The position numbers were made by a program, and so were the translations under genes. Source: Aureobasidium sp. EXF-3400 (taxonomy: Eukaryota > Ascomycota > Dothideomycetes > Dothideales > Saccotheciaceae). Taken from it: a stretch of 27,760 nt of DNA. The stretch lies in NCBI GenBank assembly GCA_024195585.1, contig SWBL01000489.1, positions 1 to 27,760 on the forward strand, in the 5' to 3' direction. Shown one piece after another: positions 1 through 10,352 of the stretch (positions within the stretch are counted from its first letter, which is position 1; each line of letters starts with the position of its first letter). A model generated the notes under the pieces. The model was given only the letters and a program-made list of their open reading frames with translations. It was not told where the DNA came from and made no database searches.

Positions 1-124
1 GCTGCCCGAGTCGGCCAAGATCAACGAGACCGACACATACGGCGGCGAGGAGGAGGGCATCGGCTTCGACTTTGGCGAGGACGAGAGCGAGAGCGGCGGT
101 GAGGTCGACATTGACGACATCTAA
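1..124 (+). CDS. C-terminal end of an unidentified acidic-tailed protein (5' truncated)
   Basis: The window opens inside a reading frame whose codons begin at base 2 and which ends with TAA at 122-124. It gives about 40 residues, beginning LPESAKINETDTYGG and ending in an acidic tail with the pattern GFDFGEDES...DIDDI. Third positions are almost all G or C (GGC, GAG, ATC, TTC), which is stronger bias than in most genes further along and suggests a well-expressed protein. The tail alone does not let me name the family. The frame and stop are seen directly; that this is the end of a real gene is inferred from the codon bias and the lack of stops up to the window edge. Confidence 0.6.
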   Translation, partial: LPESAKINETDTYGGEEEGIGFDFGEDESESGGEVDIDDI

Positions 125-665
125 GCGCAGAGATGCAGACCGGGACCGAGACTGGCGGCCGCGCTCGCAATGGCTCTATGGGGTTGAGCAGGCAGGCGGC
201 ATTCACGATTTTAACCAGCGTTGGGCGTCTTTTTTGTTTCACGAGCATCTTCCTTCAAACTGGGTCTGACGCCGCCGGGCTGGCAAAAATGAAGTTTTCT
301 TAACTACCTGATACCTGATTCTACTACCTTGACGAATGCAACGCCCTGACAAAGACAATGTGCAGTCTGCCCATACAAAAAGTGATGTACTCATATAGAC
401 ATGATTCCTGATTGGGCAGCAACGACGGCGGCCAGGGCGGCAGAGGACAAAATTGGAGTGCGGAAGCGGCGGGCTCGGCGGTCGACGCGCGTGGAAAGAG
501 GCTGGTGCTCCCGTCGTCGGTCTCGTCTTCCGTGACTGACGTCTTTAGCCTCTACCAACCAACCAGTTACAGCCTCAGTACCTGCGCTGCGTGCAGTTTC
601 ACCATCTCTCCAGCACCCGTGCCTGTCGCCCTGGATTCACACATGCCCATCCGCTCGCCTTCGCC
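125..665. other. Intergenic region: 3' end of first gene and LAS17 promoter/leader
   Basis: No supported gene. The region holds the 3' untranslated part of the first gene and the LAS17 promoter. The last 130 bases are pyrimidine-rich (for example CTCTACCAACCAACCAG near 551), typical of fungal leaders. A short upstream ORF begins at 643 and overlaps the LAS17 start (see findings). Confidence 0.5.
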
Positions 666-2549
666 ATGCCTTCGATCCTAAACGACGACGACAAGCAGAA
701 TGTCAAGCGCCAGGTGCCCAAGGCTTCCAACAAGATCCATGCTGTCGCTGTCGCCAAATTGTACATTGCCTACCCAAACCACAACAAATGGCAGTATACC
801 GGTCTCCAAGGCGCTGTAGTCCTCGCCAACGATCTTGTCGGCAACACTTTCTGGATCAAGATGGTTGACGTCTCGGTACACTCTCTCTCCCCTCCTCAAT
901 CATGCCATGTGCCTCGACTAACCACATCTGTAGCCCTCGAACCGTGGTGTTGTCTGGGACCAGGAAATCTATGACACCTTCCAGTACAACCAGGACCGTA
1001 CCTTCTTTCACACCTTCGAGCTCGAGGACTGTCTGGCTGGCCTGTCGTTTGCTGACGAGAAGGAAGCGAAGCAATTCAAGAAGAAAATGGATGAACGCGA
1101 GAAGAACGCACACAAGAACACAAGGAACAAGCCCTTTGGCAGTGGTAGCGGCACCAACAAGGACTATTCCGCTGCCAGCGCGGGTGGTGGTGGCTCGACT
1201 AGACACCGTTTCGGATTCAGCAGTCTGCTACCCGGCCATCGCTCTTCGCAGGCTCCTCAGGCTCCAGCTCAATCCATCATCCCACCACGCGATGTGACTA
1301 TCGGCCATACCGCGCCTGCTCGTTCCACGCCATCTCACAACTTGGACATGTCGGATCCTGCTGTGCAAGAAGTGCTCAACCAGCTTTTGTCCATGGGCAT
1401 TACCGAGGATCAGCTAGAGGAGCACGCTGGCTTCATTCAGACTTATCTCGAGCAGCACAAGGCTACTGCTGCTGCTGAGGAAGAGCGCAAGGCCAGGGCG
1501 CCACCACCACCTCCGCCTGTTGCTGCACAGATGTCTCCTCAAACCACTGGAGGAAGTGGAAGCAATTCGAGACGTGGTCCTCCGCCTGCTCCACCACAAC
1601 CTAGGAGGGGTGCTGCACCAGCGAGACCACCATCTCCTTCGCCTTCGCCGCCACGCGCTCCTTCACCCCCTCGACCCATGTTCCGTGCTCCTCCTCCGAT
1701 TGCCGATGCCGGAAAGTATGCCAATGTTCCTGCTGCGCCTGCCAGAGCCAGAGCCTCGTCTTCTGCCGCGCCTCCACCACCACCACGTGCCCCGACCAAG
1801 ACGCTGGCCGATGAACCATCCTCGTCCAGATTTGGTGTTCCTCCCCCTTTCGCTGGCAACCGCATTCCATCCGGTCCTCCCCCTACCCCTGCTCGAGGTC
1901 CTGTGCCACCTCCACCACCTGCGAGAAACAATGTCGCTGGCGCTGGTGTACCTATGCCACCGCCATTGCCACCCAAAACTCCAAACTCCGCCGCTCCTCT
2001 TCCACCCCCTCTGCCTCCGTCATCTGCTCGTCCTGTCCCTCCCCCTCCCGGAGCTGGTGGCCTGCCTCCCCCACCTCCTCCTCCTCTTCCCCCAATGTCG
2101 TCTGGAGGTGCTCCCCCTCCCCCTCCTCCTCCTCCAATGCCTCCGACTGGCGGTGCTCCTCCACCGCCCCCATTGCCTCCAGGTCGTGCTCCTCCTGGTG
2201 GGGATGCTCCAGCACCTCCGCCATTGCCTTCTGTTGGTGGTGGCGGTAGAGACGATCTTCTCGCGTCCATCCGGGGCGGTGCCCGTCTCAAGAAGGTCTC
2301 TGATTCAGAGAAGAAAGATCGCAGTGGTGCAGCGGTGCCAGGAAGCGAACCTCCTGCGTCGGGCGGTCCAAGTAGTGGCGGAGGCGGCGATGCTGCTGCT
2401 GCTGGCGGTCTTGCTGGCGCTTTGGCCAGTGCACTTGCTGCGAGAAAGTCCAAAGTTAGCCACAGTGGTAAGTTTTACTTTTGTCTTGTTTGTGGTGGCT
2501 GTATGCTGACAATTTTACAGATGACGAAGACGATAAGGATGACTGGTAG
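666..2549 (+). CDS. LAS17: WASP-family actin nucleation-promoting factor, Las17-like
   Basis: Activator of the Arp2/3 complex for branched actin at endocytic sites. Three exons, 666-875, 934-2467 and 2521-2549, give 590 residues; both introns (58 and 53 nt) have GT-AG ends and preserve the frame. Domains in order: an N-terminal WH1/EVH1 domain (about residues 10-130, crossing the first intron, with the motif WDQEIYDTF), a fungal-type helical segment (about 205-250, DMSDPAVQEVL), a long polyproline region with many PPPPP and PPLPP runs (about 260-505) for SH3 proteins and profilin, a WH2 motif (509-526, RDDLLASIRGGARLKKV), an amphipathic C motif (about 561-581) and the acidic A motif DDEDDKDDW (582-590). 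The terminal DDW is the classic Arp2/3-binding end and confirms the last intron. The ATG at 666 starts the WH1 domain and has G at -3. Identity is very secure from the domain order. Confidence 0.95.
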
Positions 2550-3163
2550 TATGTTGCAAAGAAGCGATTCGAAGGCGTGTCAATTTTTTTCAGGGAGCGA
2601 GGTGTTTTAAAAAGGTATGTCTGGATAGGGCATTACTCAGGTACAAGGGGTATATTTCGTCAATTTAGTATATATATCATGGGCTCTAGAGCTACTTGCA
2701 GCCATCCCAGTTCCGATCAGCAATGACACAAATTGGCAGTTATCTTTTCCAATTCTCTGGCAACGTCGAATTCACCTGATACTCATGACATCCGACTCGG
2801 TGTCTCCGTACTACTAGATGGATACGTGGCGGAGGCTTATGCGATGATGTGAAACATAAATTTGACCCGACCAAGGCTACCTGGACTGTATGGTTTGAGC
2901 TGGTTGGTATGATTGAAAGAACAACCAATACGAAATGCTCGACTTTATACGCAATTGGGGTTTGTACTGATTGATCAAATACTATCCTGCGAAAGGTAGC
3001 GATATACTCCAACCTGAATGCTTCGGACAGTTTTTGATGCTGCTGTCGATGGATTGCCCTAAGAGCAGGGTGGCACTGTCAACGAGAAATGGCTTAGAGC
3101 TCAACTCAAATTACTTCGTCTCTGGCCGAGCTCATATCTTCTCACGACACACATTCACGAACA
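2550..3163. other. Intergenic region between LAS17 and the thioesterase gene
   Basis: AT-richer than its flanks, with TATATATATC near 2670. It holds the LAS17 3' region and the promoter of the next gene. ORFs here are short, lack codon bias and match nothing I recognise. No RNA gene seen. Confidence 0.5.
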
Positions 3164-4042
3164 ATGAACAATCTACGGAACAGCTCCACGAGGAATCTGC
3201 GACTCGTTCGCCAAATCAGAAAAGCGTCGACCTCGAGCCAAAACTCCAATGCAACACCATCAGTCTTCCGCAGATACCGCGGTATCATACTATGGACGTC
3301 AGTCGGCCTGGCAGTAGGCGGCACAACCGGCACAATGATCTCGCACACAATCGCTCCTCCGCCGCATCCACTACCAGGCACACACGAAGATGGCATTCTC
3401 ATGCAAGACCTCAATAACCGTATCGACTCCGAGTTCAAAGTCAAGGTGCTGCGAGGAAAGTGCACTGCTGTAGCAGCAAGCCTGCGCGGTGATGAAGGCG
3501 TCTGGCGTGAACTGGATCCCAGAACCTTGAATGGCTCGCTTTTAGAAGATTCTTTAGCTGGTGCTCGTTCGATGGGCGTTCAACGTGTATTCTGGAATGA
3601 GAAAGAGCATGAATTGGTCGCCGTGGTTTGGTTCGGAGGTGCCATGTCTGGATGGCCTGGCGTTGCACATGGAGGTGGCATTGCGACTGTTCTCGCGGAC
3701 AAGATGGCATTGGCTGCTCGTCTTGCAAAAGGCATTGCCCCTGCTCAAGACTCTTCGCATGGTCCCTCGGAGCCGACGCGTCTGGATTTGACCTATAAGA
3801 AGCCTACCTATGCTAATGCCTTTTATGTCGTGCGTGCAGTGCCCAGGTACGGCGCTTTCGAGACCTCGTCGCCCAACGACATGGAGGTTGATGCTCAGCT
3901 CGAAACCTTGGATGGCACAATCTGCGTGCAAGTCAAGGGTGCTGTTCCTGTTTCCGAGGGAGAAGGCGTCGTCAAATCTTCTATCAAGAGTTTCACTCCG
4001 AAAAAGTCGTGGTTAGGCTGGACCTCTCGCTCAGATACATGA
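3164..4042 (+). CDS. Hotdog-fold (PaaI/4HBT-type) thioesterase-like protein, probably mitochondrial
   Basis: Single exon of 292 residues from the ATG at 3164. The first 30 residues are rich in Arg, Ser and Thr with no acidic residue (MNNLRNSSTRNLRLVRQIRK), like a mitochondrial presequence. A hydrophobic glycine-rich stretch follows at about 42-62 and fits one membrane span. The C-terminal half carries the hotdog motif GVAHGGGIATVLADK (His169-Gly-Gly), where PaaI-type acyl-CoA thioesterases bind the substrate, followed by LDLTYKKPTYANAFYV, the long central strand of the fold. The order resembles the yeast Fmp10 group. The family is clear; the acyl substrate and mitochondrial location are inferred. 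The gene is convergent with the GH76 gene downstream. Confidence 0.85.
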   Translation: MNNLRNSSTRNLRLVRQIRKASTSSQNSNATPSVFRRYRGIILWTSVGLAVGGTTGTMISHTIAPPPHPLPGTHEDGILMQDLNNRIDSEFKVKVLRGKCTAVAASLRGDEGVWRELDPRTLNGSLLEDSLAGARSMGVQRVFWNEKEHELVAVVWFGGAMSGWPGVAHGGGIATVLADKMALAARLAKGIAPAQDSSHGPSEPTRLDLTYKKPTYANAFYVVRAVPRYGAFETSSPNDMEVDAQLETLDGTICVQVKGAVPVSEGEGVVKSSIKSFTPKKSWLGWTSRSDT

Positions 4043-4509
4043 GCAAGCTCAACGAGTTTCAAGTTGACAACAACAATGTTACACGCAGGACGAGATTACC
4101 CAAGCTCAAATCATCCTTCGAACATCAAGACGCCCACACTACCAGCGCAAGCATGAGTATCTGGCTCAGCGGTGCAGACGAAGTTTACAGTCGAACAATT
4201 CTTGTCGGGATGAAATAACATTACATAGCATATCTTGTTTACGGATAGCAAGCATTGCAGAGGTTGAAAAAATCGATGTGGGTGGAATAGAAAAACAGAC
4301 CCTTGTGTGTAGCTCATCACACACTTGACAACGCCCCAGAATCCTGTGACTAACCCGAATCCGAATACTCCGTTGCCCTTCCTTTCAGACCCATGTCGCA
4401 TTATTGTACATGATATGCATGTACTGTTAGACCTCTGTTAGCATCAATCATGCAATCATCCACCTGTGAAACGTTAGTCAAGTGAACCATTGAAAAACGG
4501 CGAGCCGAC
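4043..4509. other. Convergent intergenic region
   Basis: Shared 3' region of the thioesterase gene (+) and the GH76 gene (-). No ORF with coding character and no RNA gene seen. Confidence 0.5.
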
Positions 4510-6129
4510 TTACCATGCGCCTCCAATTAGAGCAACTAGAATTAGCGCTGAGAGATGTTAGCAGATTGGTTCTCGAGATCAGGTCAATTGTAAACAAACC
4601 TGTGATAATGCCGGCGCCAGCCCTGTCGCTGGTTTTGATCGGGTCGGGCGTAGCAATAGGATTCGAGTCGCCTCCGCTTCCAGCACTAAAGAGACTGGTT
4701 AGCCGCGATGCAAGTGTCTCTGAGAACCACTACTTACTTGGGATTGCCTTGTGAGGTTCCGCCCGTTGAGTTGGACACAGGTCCTTGAACCTAGAGAGTA
4801 TTAGCGCAAGAACATATCAAGCGGCTCATGAGCCAAGGACATACTCTATCTATAAGATTGGATTGGATGACCTCGAGAGCGGACATTTGCTGGCCGACAC
4901 CCGTAGCACCATCCCAAACCCCGTTATTCCACCATCTGGTTCCGCAGGTTGTGCCGTCTGCTCCACCACTACAAGACAGAGCTGCAGCTTGGGCAGATGC
5001 TGCGAGATAAGGCTTGATATCATCGTAGAGCCATGGCGCGACCTTTGTGGAAGCGGCCATCCAGCGTGACAAGTAGGCTTTGAAACTACTCATAATCAGT
5101 TGATGCACAACTTAGACATTACATCTTTAATCTTACCTGAGTTGATCGACGTTGCAGTTATTGTTCGGTTCGCAGGCCACCTCGGACATGATCTGGCCGT
5201 CTCCCTGGCCGCCTTGGTTGGTGAAGAAGACATGGGTTGCGTTCCAGATGCCAAGGGTGCGCTCTCTCCAGAGATCGCTTTGGGTGAGGTTCCACATGGT
5301 GGCAGAGCCGAGAAGGAAAACACCGGCATTGTAGGACCACTGGATATGGTTGACCTGAGTGCAGTTGATCTTGTCATCGCTACCGTCATAAAAGTAGTAG
5401 TCATCACTCATCAAGCCGATGGCGTGAGTCCATTCGAAAGCTCTCTCGGCCCACTCAGCATAGGTCTGGTTGCCAGTATAGGCAGCAAGGCGTGCAGCAA
5501 TGTTAAAGAAAGCGCCGTTAGAGATGGTGTTCTTGTAGTCGTAGCCATTATTGAAGGTGAAGATCTGCCATCTCAAACCTCCACCGCATGTCGAGTTGTC
5601 CCACCGCAGAGCTTGACTGTTGAAGACGGCCTGAGCTAGAGCGAGCCACTGAGGCTGATCGGCAGGAGGGTTAGGAAATTTGAGCTCGGCGGCAGACATG
5701 GCAGCCATGCCCCAGAAAGCTTGATCATCGTTACCAAGCGACTTGCTCTGGTTGCTGGGCATGTAGTTGTCCTTGTCGCCGACCTGGAAGAGCATGGCTT
5801 GGGTAATAACATCATTATAACTGGTATCGCCGGTGTAGTACCAGTAGTCGATCAAAGAGCCAAACATGGCACCTGCTTCCCACCAGTAGTATGGACCAGG
5901 AAGCAATCCAGGAATACCACCAGTCACGTTTCCGTTGTAGAATTCCATCATGCCAAAGGCAATAGTTGAAGCGGCGGCTTTGATCGAGTCTGTCCTGGTT
6001 AGTTTCCTTGCATGTATGTGACATGGAGAAGCGCTTACCCTCGCTCGTCAGATCAACAGTGATGGCGGCACATGGCAGTATTGCAAAGGCGGCACACGAG
6101 AGGCCGGACAGTATTGATGACGGACGCAT
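4510..6129 (-). CDS. GH76 family GPI-anchored mannosidase/transglycosidase (Dcw1/Dfg5-like)
   Basis: Cell-wall enzyme of the Dcw1/Dfg5 group, thought to cross-link GPI-anchored mannoproteins into the wall by acting on the GPI glycan. Six exons on the minus strand: 6129-6039, 5989-5137, 5085-4845, 4790-4738, 4685-4600 and 4547-4510, giving 453 residues. All five introns are 49-54 nt. Residues 1-22 are a signal peptide ([10 protein letters not shown] start, cleavage near PCAA). The mature protein opens with [19 protein letters not shown], typical of fungal GH76. The paired catalytic aspartates lie in GNDDQAFWG (Asp118-Asp119). N-glycosylation sequons are numerous. The C terminus has a Ser/Thr/Gly-rich linker, a small-residue region (TSDRAGAG) and a hydrophobic tail ([15 protein letters not shown]), a clear GPI-attachment signal. 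Which paralogue (DCW1 or DFG5) cannot be decided from sequence alone. Confidence 0.94.
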
Positions 6130-7781
6130 GGCGATATAGTAATGAATAGTGTGTGATTTGATTAGACCAGGCACGCGCCGTCGACGGGCGTTTGATGCTG
6201 ATGGTAGAGATAGATGTGGAAGCAGAACCAGTGATAGAAGCTGAGGTTGTTGCGGTACAGCAGATGAGAGAATTAGACAGTTATCCGGGGCACCCAACAC
6301 CGTTTAACCAGGTTTGTGATGGAGTTCAGAATTTCGATAGTGACGTCGATCGAAGACAGGGAGAGCTGAAGGCGGCAAACAGTAAGAGGCGCGTCGATAG
6401 ATGGCTGGCTCTGACGAGCACAAAGAGAAGGCACGCGAGCGAACGAGTCTGGGTCAGGAAAATAGATGTTTAGCGAGAGTGGTAAGGGTGGTGATTACAG
6501 TATGATGGCGGAGAAGGTCAATCCAAGGAAGGGAAACAGAGCAGCACCAGCATGAGCGTGATGCATCTAATAGTCTGGAATCGGGCGGTGCACGGATGGA
6601 GATGGCCTTCTAAAGTACTTCTGGGCGCCAATCAGCTGCTCCATCGGCCAATATCCCCACGCTGGACAGCTGCCCTCCGCACACTAGTGCCTGAACGAAC
6701 CCACCTGTCCGTCACTTCTCCAAATTCTTTGCTGCATCACATGAGACCTTCCATCGTGCATATCCCCATTAGCATCTTGGAGTCGTCTTGCCGACTACAC
6801 GATTGTGAAGGCTGTGAGTATGCACCTGCACATGGGAGCTAACTTCAGGGGCTCTGGGAGCACAAGAATTGGACGCGTATGGCCCAAGGCTTGACACGAG
6901 AGGATTGCAGGTGGCGCCGAGGCTGACAAGAAGAATGGTAGAAGCCAAGCACCCGGCGTTGCTCGCACAAGAAGTTTCTGTCATGAGTACTGTTGCCGAT
7001 GCGCGACGCAACTCGCTGTCTGTAGAGACAGTGCAGTGCATCTTCCCCTGAGATGATACTATTCAATTAAACAACAGCACAGCGAATTGCTGTTGTGAGG
7101 CTCGAGTGTTGAGACAGCAACCAATAATTGCACGTGACGCATGTATAGCCAAGCCTGCCGGAATTTTCGACCAGCCGCAAGCCGGCGACGGTGGGTTTTA
7201 CCATGATGGTTGTTGCCGTCAGCGGCTTACCTCTTTGCGATATATGCAAAAGAGGCAGAGGCTCTGACAGTGATTGCTCTAAACGCTTTGGGCCGACAAT
7301 GAGCTGTCTATTGGTGCACGATTGGGCGGTCTGAGATGAAACAAAGCACAAAGATGTACAAAGAAAATCAATAGCAAAGGGCGTCGGGCCTCAAGCGATG
7401 AGGACCGCAACTGGAGATACGGATAGGATGTAAGACAGTGTGGACGAGAGGTAGAGTCAAGTGGTGGGAGCTGTGACAGAGTGCCAGGGTATTTTTGGGT
7501 AGGCAGCGAGATTCGCGAATGGTCTGACGAGTTTGGCTTTGGTTTTGTCGTCGTTGCACCGCCCCAGCCACATCGTGGTCGCGGCGGTTTGAGCTTCTGT
7601 CAACCTCCGCCGACCGGCGACCGACTCTCATCTTTCCGTCACGACCTCAATAACTTCATCTTCACACACCCACAACCTCGCTCCACCACACCTGAAATCT
7701 TCTGCCTGCGCTTTCGCTACTCCTCGTACAACCTAGCCAACACCCCGTCTCGCCGTCAATCACACCGCCCACATCGCCACA
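6130..7781. promoter_or_regulatory. Divergent intergenic region between the GH76 gene and SNC1
   Basis: About 1.65 kb between two divergent start codons. I see no ORF with coding character and no RNA gene. Possible elements: two CCAAT boxes at 6628-6632 and 6648-6652, a CCAAT at 7121-7125 followed by an E-box CACGTGAC at 7131-7138, an imperfect inverted repeat at 7231-7254, and a pyrimidine-rich leader from about 7660 to the SNC1 ATG. Function of each element is inference. Confidence 0.4.
7131..7138. promoter_or_regulatory. E-box CACGTGAC, possible bHLH site
   Basis: The palindromic core CACGTG followed by AC matches the consensus bound by Cbf1/Pho4-type bHLH factors. A CCAAT box lies 5 bp upstream (7121-7125). 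It sits in the divergent region about 650 bp from the SNC1 start. A six-base core occurs often by chance, so this is tentative. Confidence 0.25.
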
Positions 7782-8250
7782 ATGTCCGAGCAGCCTTACG
7801 ACCCCTACATCCCCTCTGGCCAGGCCGGCGGCGCCAGCAGAGATGGCAACCAGCGTACTGCCGCCCTTCAAGCCGTACGTCGCCTCTGGAATCCTAGGCC
7901 ACACGTGCATACAGTGACTGACAGATTGCCCAGGAAATCGACTCCACCGTCAATGTCATGCGCAACAACATCAACAAGGTCTCGGAGCGCGGCGAACGTC
8001 TCGACAGTCTGCAAGACAAGACCGACAACCTGGCCGTATCGGCGCAAGGCTTCAGACGTGGTGCCAACAGAGTCAGAAAGCAGATGTGGTGGAAGGACAT
8101 GAAAATGAGAATGTGCCTGATCATCGGCATCATTCTCTTGCTCGTCGTCATCATCGTTCCCAGTGGTATGTCAAACATGCCCTCATTCTCCTGCTTTGCA
8201 TACGTTCCTCCGGCTAACACGGTCCAGTCGTCGCAACAAAACATCACTAG
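7782..8250 (+). CDS. SNC1: Synaptobrevin/VAMP-type R-SNARE (v-SNARE of secretory vesicles)
   Basis: v-SNARE that pairs with Sso/Sec9-type t-SNAREs for exocytosis at the plasma membrane and is recycled by endocytosis. Three exons, 7782-7874, 7925-8165 and 8228-8250, give 118 residues; introns are 50 and 62 nt and all junctions keep the frame. After a 30-residue variable N terminus ([13 protein letters not shown]) comes the SNARE motif (about 32-88) with the zero-layer arginine in [13 protein letters not shown] (Arg53), then the conserved juxtamembrane MWWKDMKM (85-92) and one C-terminal membrane anchor (about 94-111). The last exon adds only a short luminal tail. The length equals that of yeast Snc1/Snc2. 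Splicing of the last intron is required to replace a run-on tail. Identity is very secure. Confidence 0.95.
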
Positions 8251-9205
8251 AGCGACCCGTCCTCGACACGTTTTGACGATATGATTTTGCAAGCTTGCGA
8301 AGCCTCTGACCAAGAGGAACGCGTATTATACCTCTCTGCCACGATTCCCCTTGTCTGTTCGAATCCTCCCGATACCACGACATGCCCCGACTGCACTTAA
8401 CGAATTGGCGCATCAAGGAGCATCTGCTGATCTGTTTCTTGACCTTACGATTGTTTTTCCGCCTCTGCACTAGCCAAAGGCTCTTATACGTGTAGTAATA
8501 TGACTGCTTTCTCTTCCCACTCCCTCACCAAGTGATTCCAAGTTGCATTTTTCGTAATACGCTGATAGATGGCTATCAGAAGACACGATCATGTTATGTT
8601 GAAACAAGAGCTTCTAATCGTCATCACTCGGTCTCTGAGTATCGAGCAGTCCCAAAGTCACAGCAACTGAATCTGGCATACAGAGAGGTCGATTCACAAT
8701 TTCTTCCGACTACGACTCGGCCTCAAACTCACTGTCCCTATTAATCTTCGACTCTGTGAAAGTCACGGCGTCCTCTCAGACTGCTCCGTGAATTCAGCCT
8801 CTGACTGGACTTGTGCTCACTGTGATATTGTCACAGCTGCTAAAATCGTCTCTCTTGCTTCACTACCTCAAGTCTATTCACCAGAAGAGCTCGGCTCCGG
8901 AAGCTTTTCACTCTGGACTCTGGCGCGTCTATAAGTTCATCCGCTCTCGAAGACCTCAAACCTTCCTTCTACCTCATCCTCCCAACATCATACATCCATT
9001 CAACAAGGTAGGTAATCCAACCACTGTCTCACCTCACCGTCACCTATCCCGTTCTTACTTGTGTGTCTTCACACATCTCTCAATTGATACTGAGCCATCA
9101 GTATAGACTCAGCCTTTACCGTTGACATACACTTCCTCTCCTTCATCCTTAGCATCTCTTTCTCCACATTTGACTCTTTCTACACTGCATGAGTCGTCAA
9201 GCACC
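8251..9205. other. Intergenic region between SNC1 and the DUF7587-like gene
   Basis: No supported gene. The second half (about 8940-9200) is very pyrimidine-rich and looks like a promoter and leader; a GTAGGT at 9007 and CAG near 9100 could bound an intron in the 5' untranslated region, but that is speculative. A short upstream ORF starts at 9189 and overlaps the next gene's ATG. Confidence 0.45.
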
Positions 9206-10352
9206 ATGGCCAGAACAATCGCGACAAACAGAGTAGGTCTGCGAGCTTTCAACCGCACGTCCGTGAGAACACAAAGAGCCCGCCAGAGACCACGCTCCGT
9301 ATTGATCGACAAGATGAAGAAGAGGAAGCACATACTCGGTCTTACGATGAGAGAGAAACTCGAGCGGAATCAACCACTTTCTGAAATCGAATGGGCTTAC
9401 ATGGAGCGGCCACCCCGACAGCAGCACACGGAGTATACATCGAGCAAAACATGTCATGGTTTTCTGAAACCAACCCAGATTTCAGAACTTGATGGTATGT
9501 TTTTCATGCGATACTGTGTTAGCGCGTTTCTAACGGTATTCATCAGAACTCTGCGAGAAGACTCCACCTATCTTGTTCAGGGCTTTCACAACCACAGGCA
9601 CCAGACATACGAAGGGATTTGCAACTCCTACTCTGTACGTGCCTAGCGGCAACCTGATGCCGGACATGGAGGGCAGACGGGGCGAACGCCACCCTACCTG
9701 GACACATGATTTGATGACTGATATCCCTCTCGAAGACCTCAGAGTTATGGTGGGAGAGCACTTGCTTTGGCGCGACAGAATACCAGATGAACTATTATCC
9801 TGGACAATGTCTTACCTTTTTGCGACTGTTCACTTGTATCGGCGCCATCTCGATGGTCAGGAGATCGGTTACATCTCAATGATCAATCGGACTCGAGCTG
9901 TGCGTCCGGAGAAATGGTACCTCGAGCGATTGGAACCTCAGTACTCTACGCCTGCCAGATTCAACTTTGCCAACGATATTTGTCAATATACCAGGGTATA
10001 CGTTCATGAATGGCCATGCTCAAAAGACTTGCCGGGTCTTCATCCTCGGAAGTTCAACCACGAGGTACTTACTCATGGAGTCATCGCGTACCCGGAGGAC
10101 GATCCTTTGCTGCAAGCTGCCTGGAAAGATCTGGTAGCAGCCGGGATCTTCGAGCTGATTCCTGAATTGAAGATCTACTTCGATTCCATGGTAGCAGGCC
10201 TCTACACAGTTCTGCGCTACATTCGCACAACAAACTATAACGAAGTCCGCAGGACCACCGAGAATGAGCTTGTTATCGCGCAGGAAATAGCTTGGTTACA
10301 CACCCGCTTGCCCCCTGGGGAGACGCGAGAGGAAAGCCGTCCGAACCTATAG
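9206..10352 (+). CDS. Fungal protein with a DUF7587-like domain (reading frame up to an in-frame TAG)
   Basis: Function unknown. Two exons, 9206-9494 and 9547-10352, give 364 residues. The 52-nt intron has donor GTATGT, branch TCTAACG and acceptor CATCAG. The ATG at 9206 has a strong context (CACCATGG). The N terminus is Arg-rich and basic (residues 1-60). From about 105 to 220 the pattern ILFRAFTTTG ... ELLSWTMSYLFATVHLY ... GYISMINRTRA resembles the DUF7587 group of filamentous fungi, where an opening FR(V/A)-type strand is followed by an SWxxSxxFA-type helix and a YxI-type strand. I recognise that pattern from memory and could not search it. After the TAG at 10350-10352 the same frame continues open (next entry), so the true product may be longer, shorter by an intron, or this may be a broken allele. 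Confidence 0.65.

Noticed and set aside
1539..2453. 304-codon antisense ORF opposite LAS17, rich in Gly
   Set aside because: It is the mirror of the polyproline region: CCN codons read backwards as NGG/GGN. No start context, domain or independent evidence.
1520..2509. 329-codon ORF in a second plus-strand frame over LAS17
   Set aside because: A Leu/His/Pro-rich shadow frame of the proline repeat; the WH1, WH2 and acidic motifs are all in the other frame.
7016..7031. Small hairpin CTGTCT-GTAG-AGACAG
   Set aside because: Six base pairs in a 1.65 kb intergenic region is within chance, and such hairpins are not terminators in fungi.
8357..8366. GTTCGAATCC, which looks like the T-loop of a tRNA
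   Set aside because: The flanking bases do not pair as a T stem and no D or anticodon arm is found upstream.
9122..9205. Extension of the DUF7587-like gene upstream of ATG 9206
   Set aside because: It begins with TTG and reads through a pyrimidine-rich leader (Ser/Leu/Thr-rich); the ATG at 9206 has a strong context.
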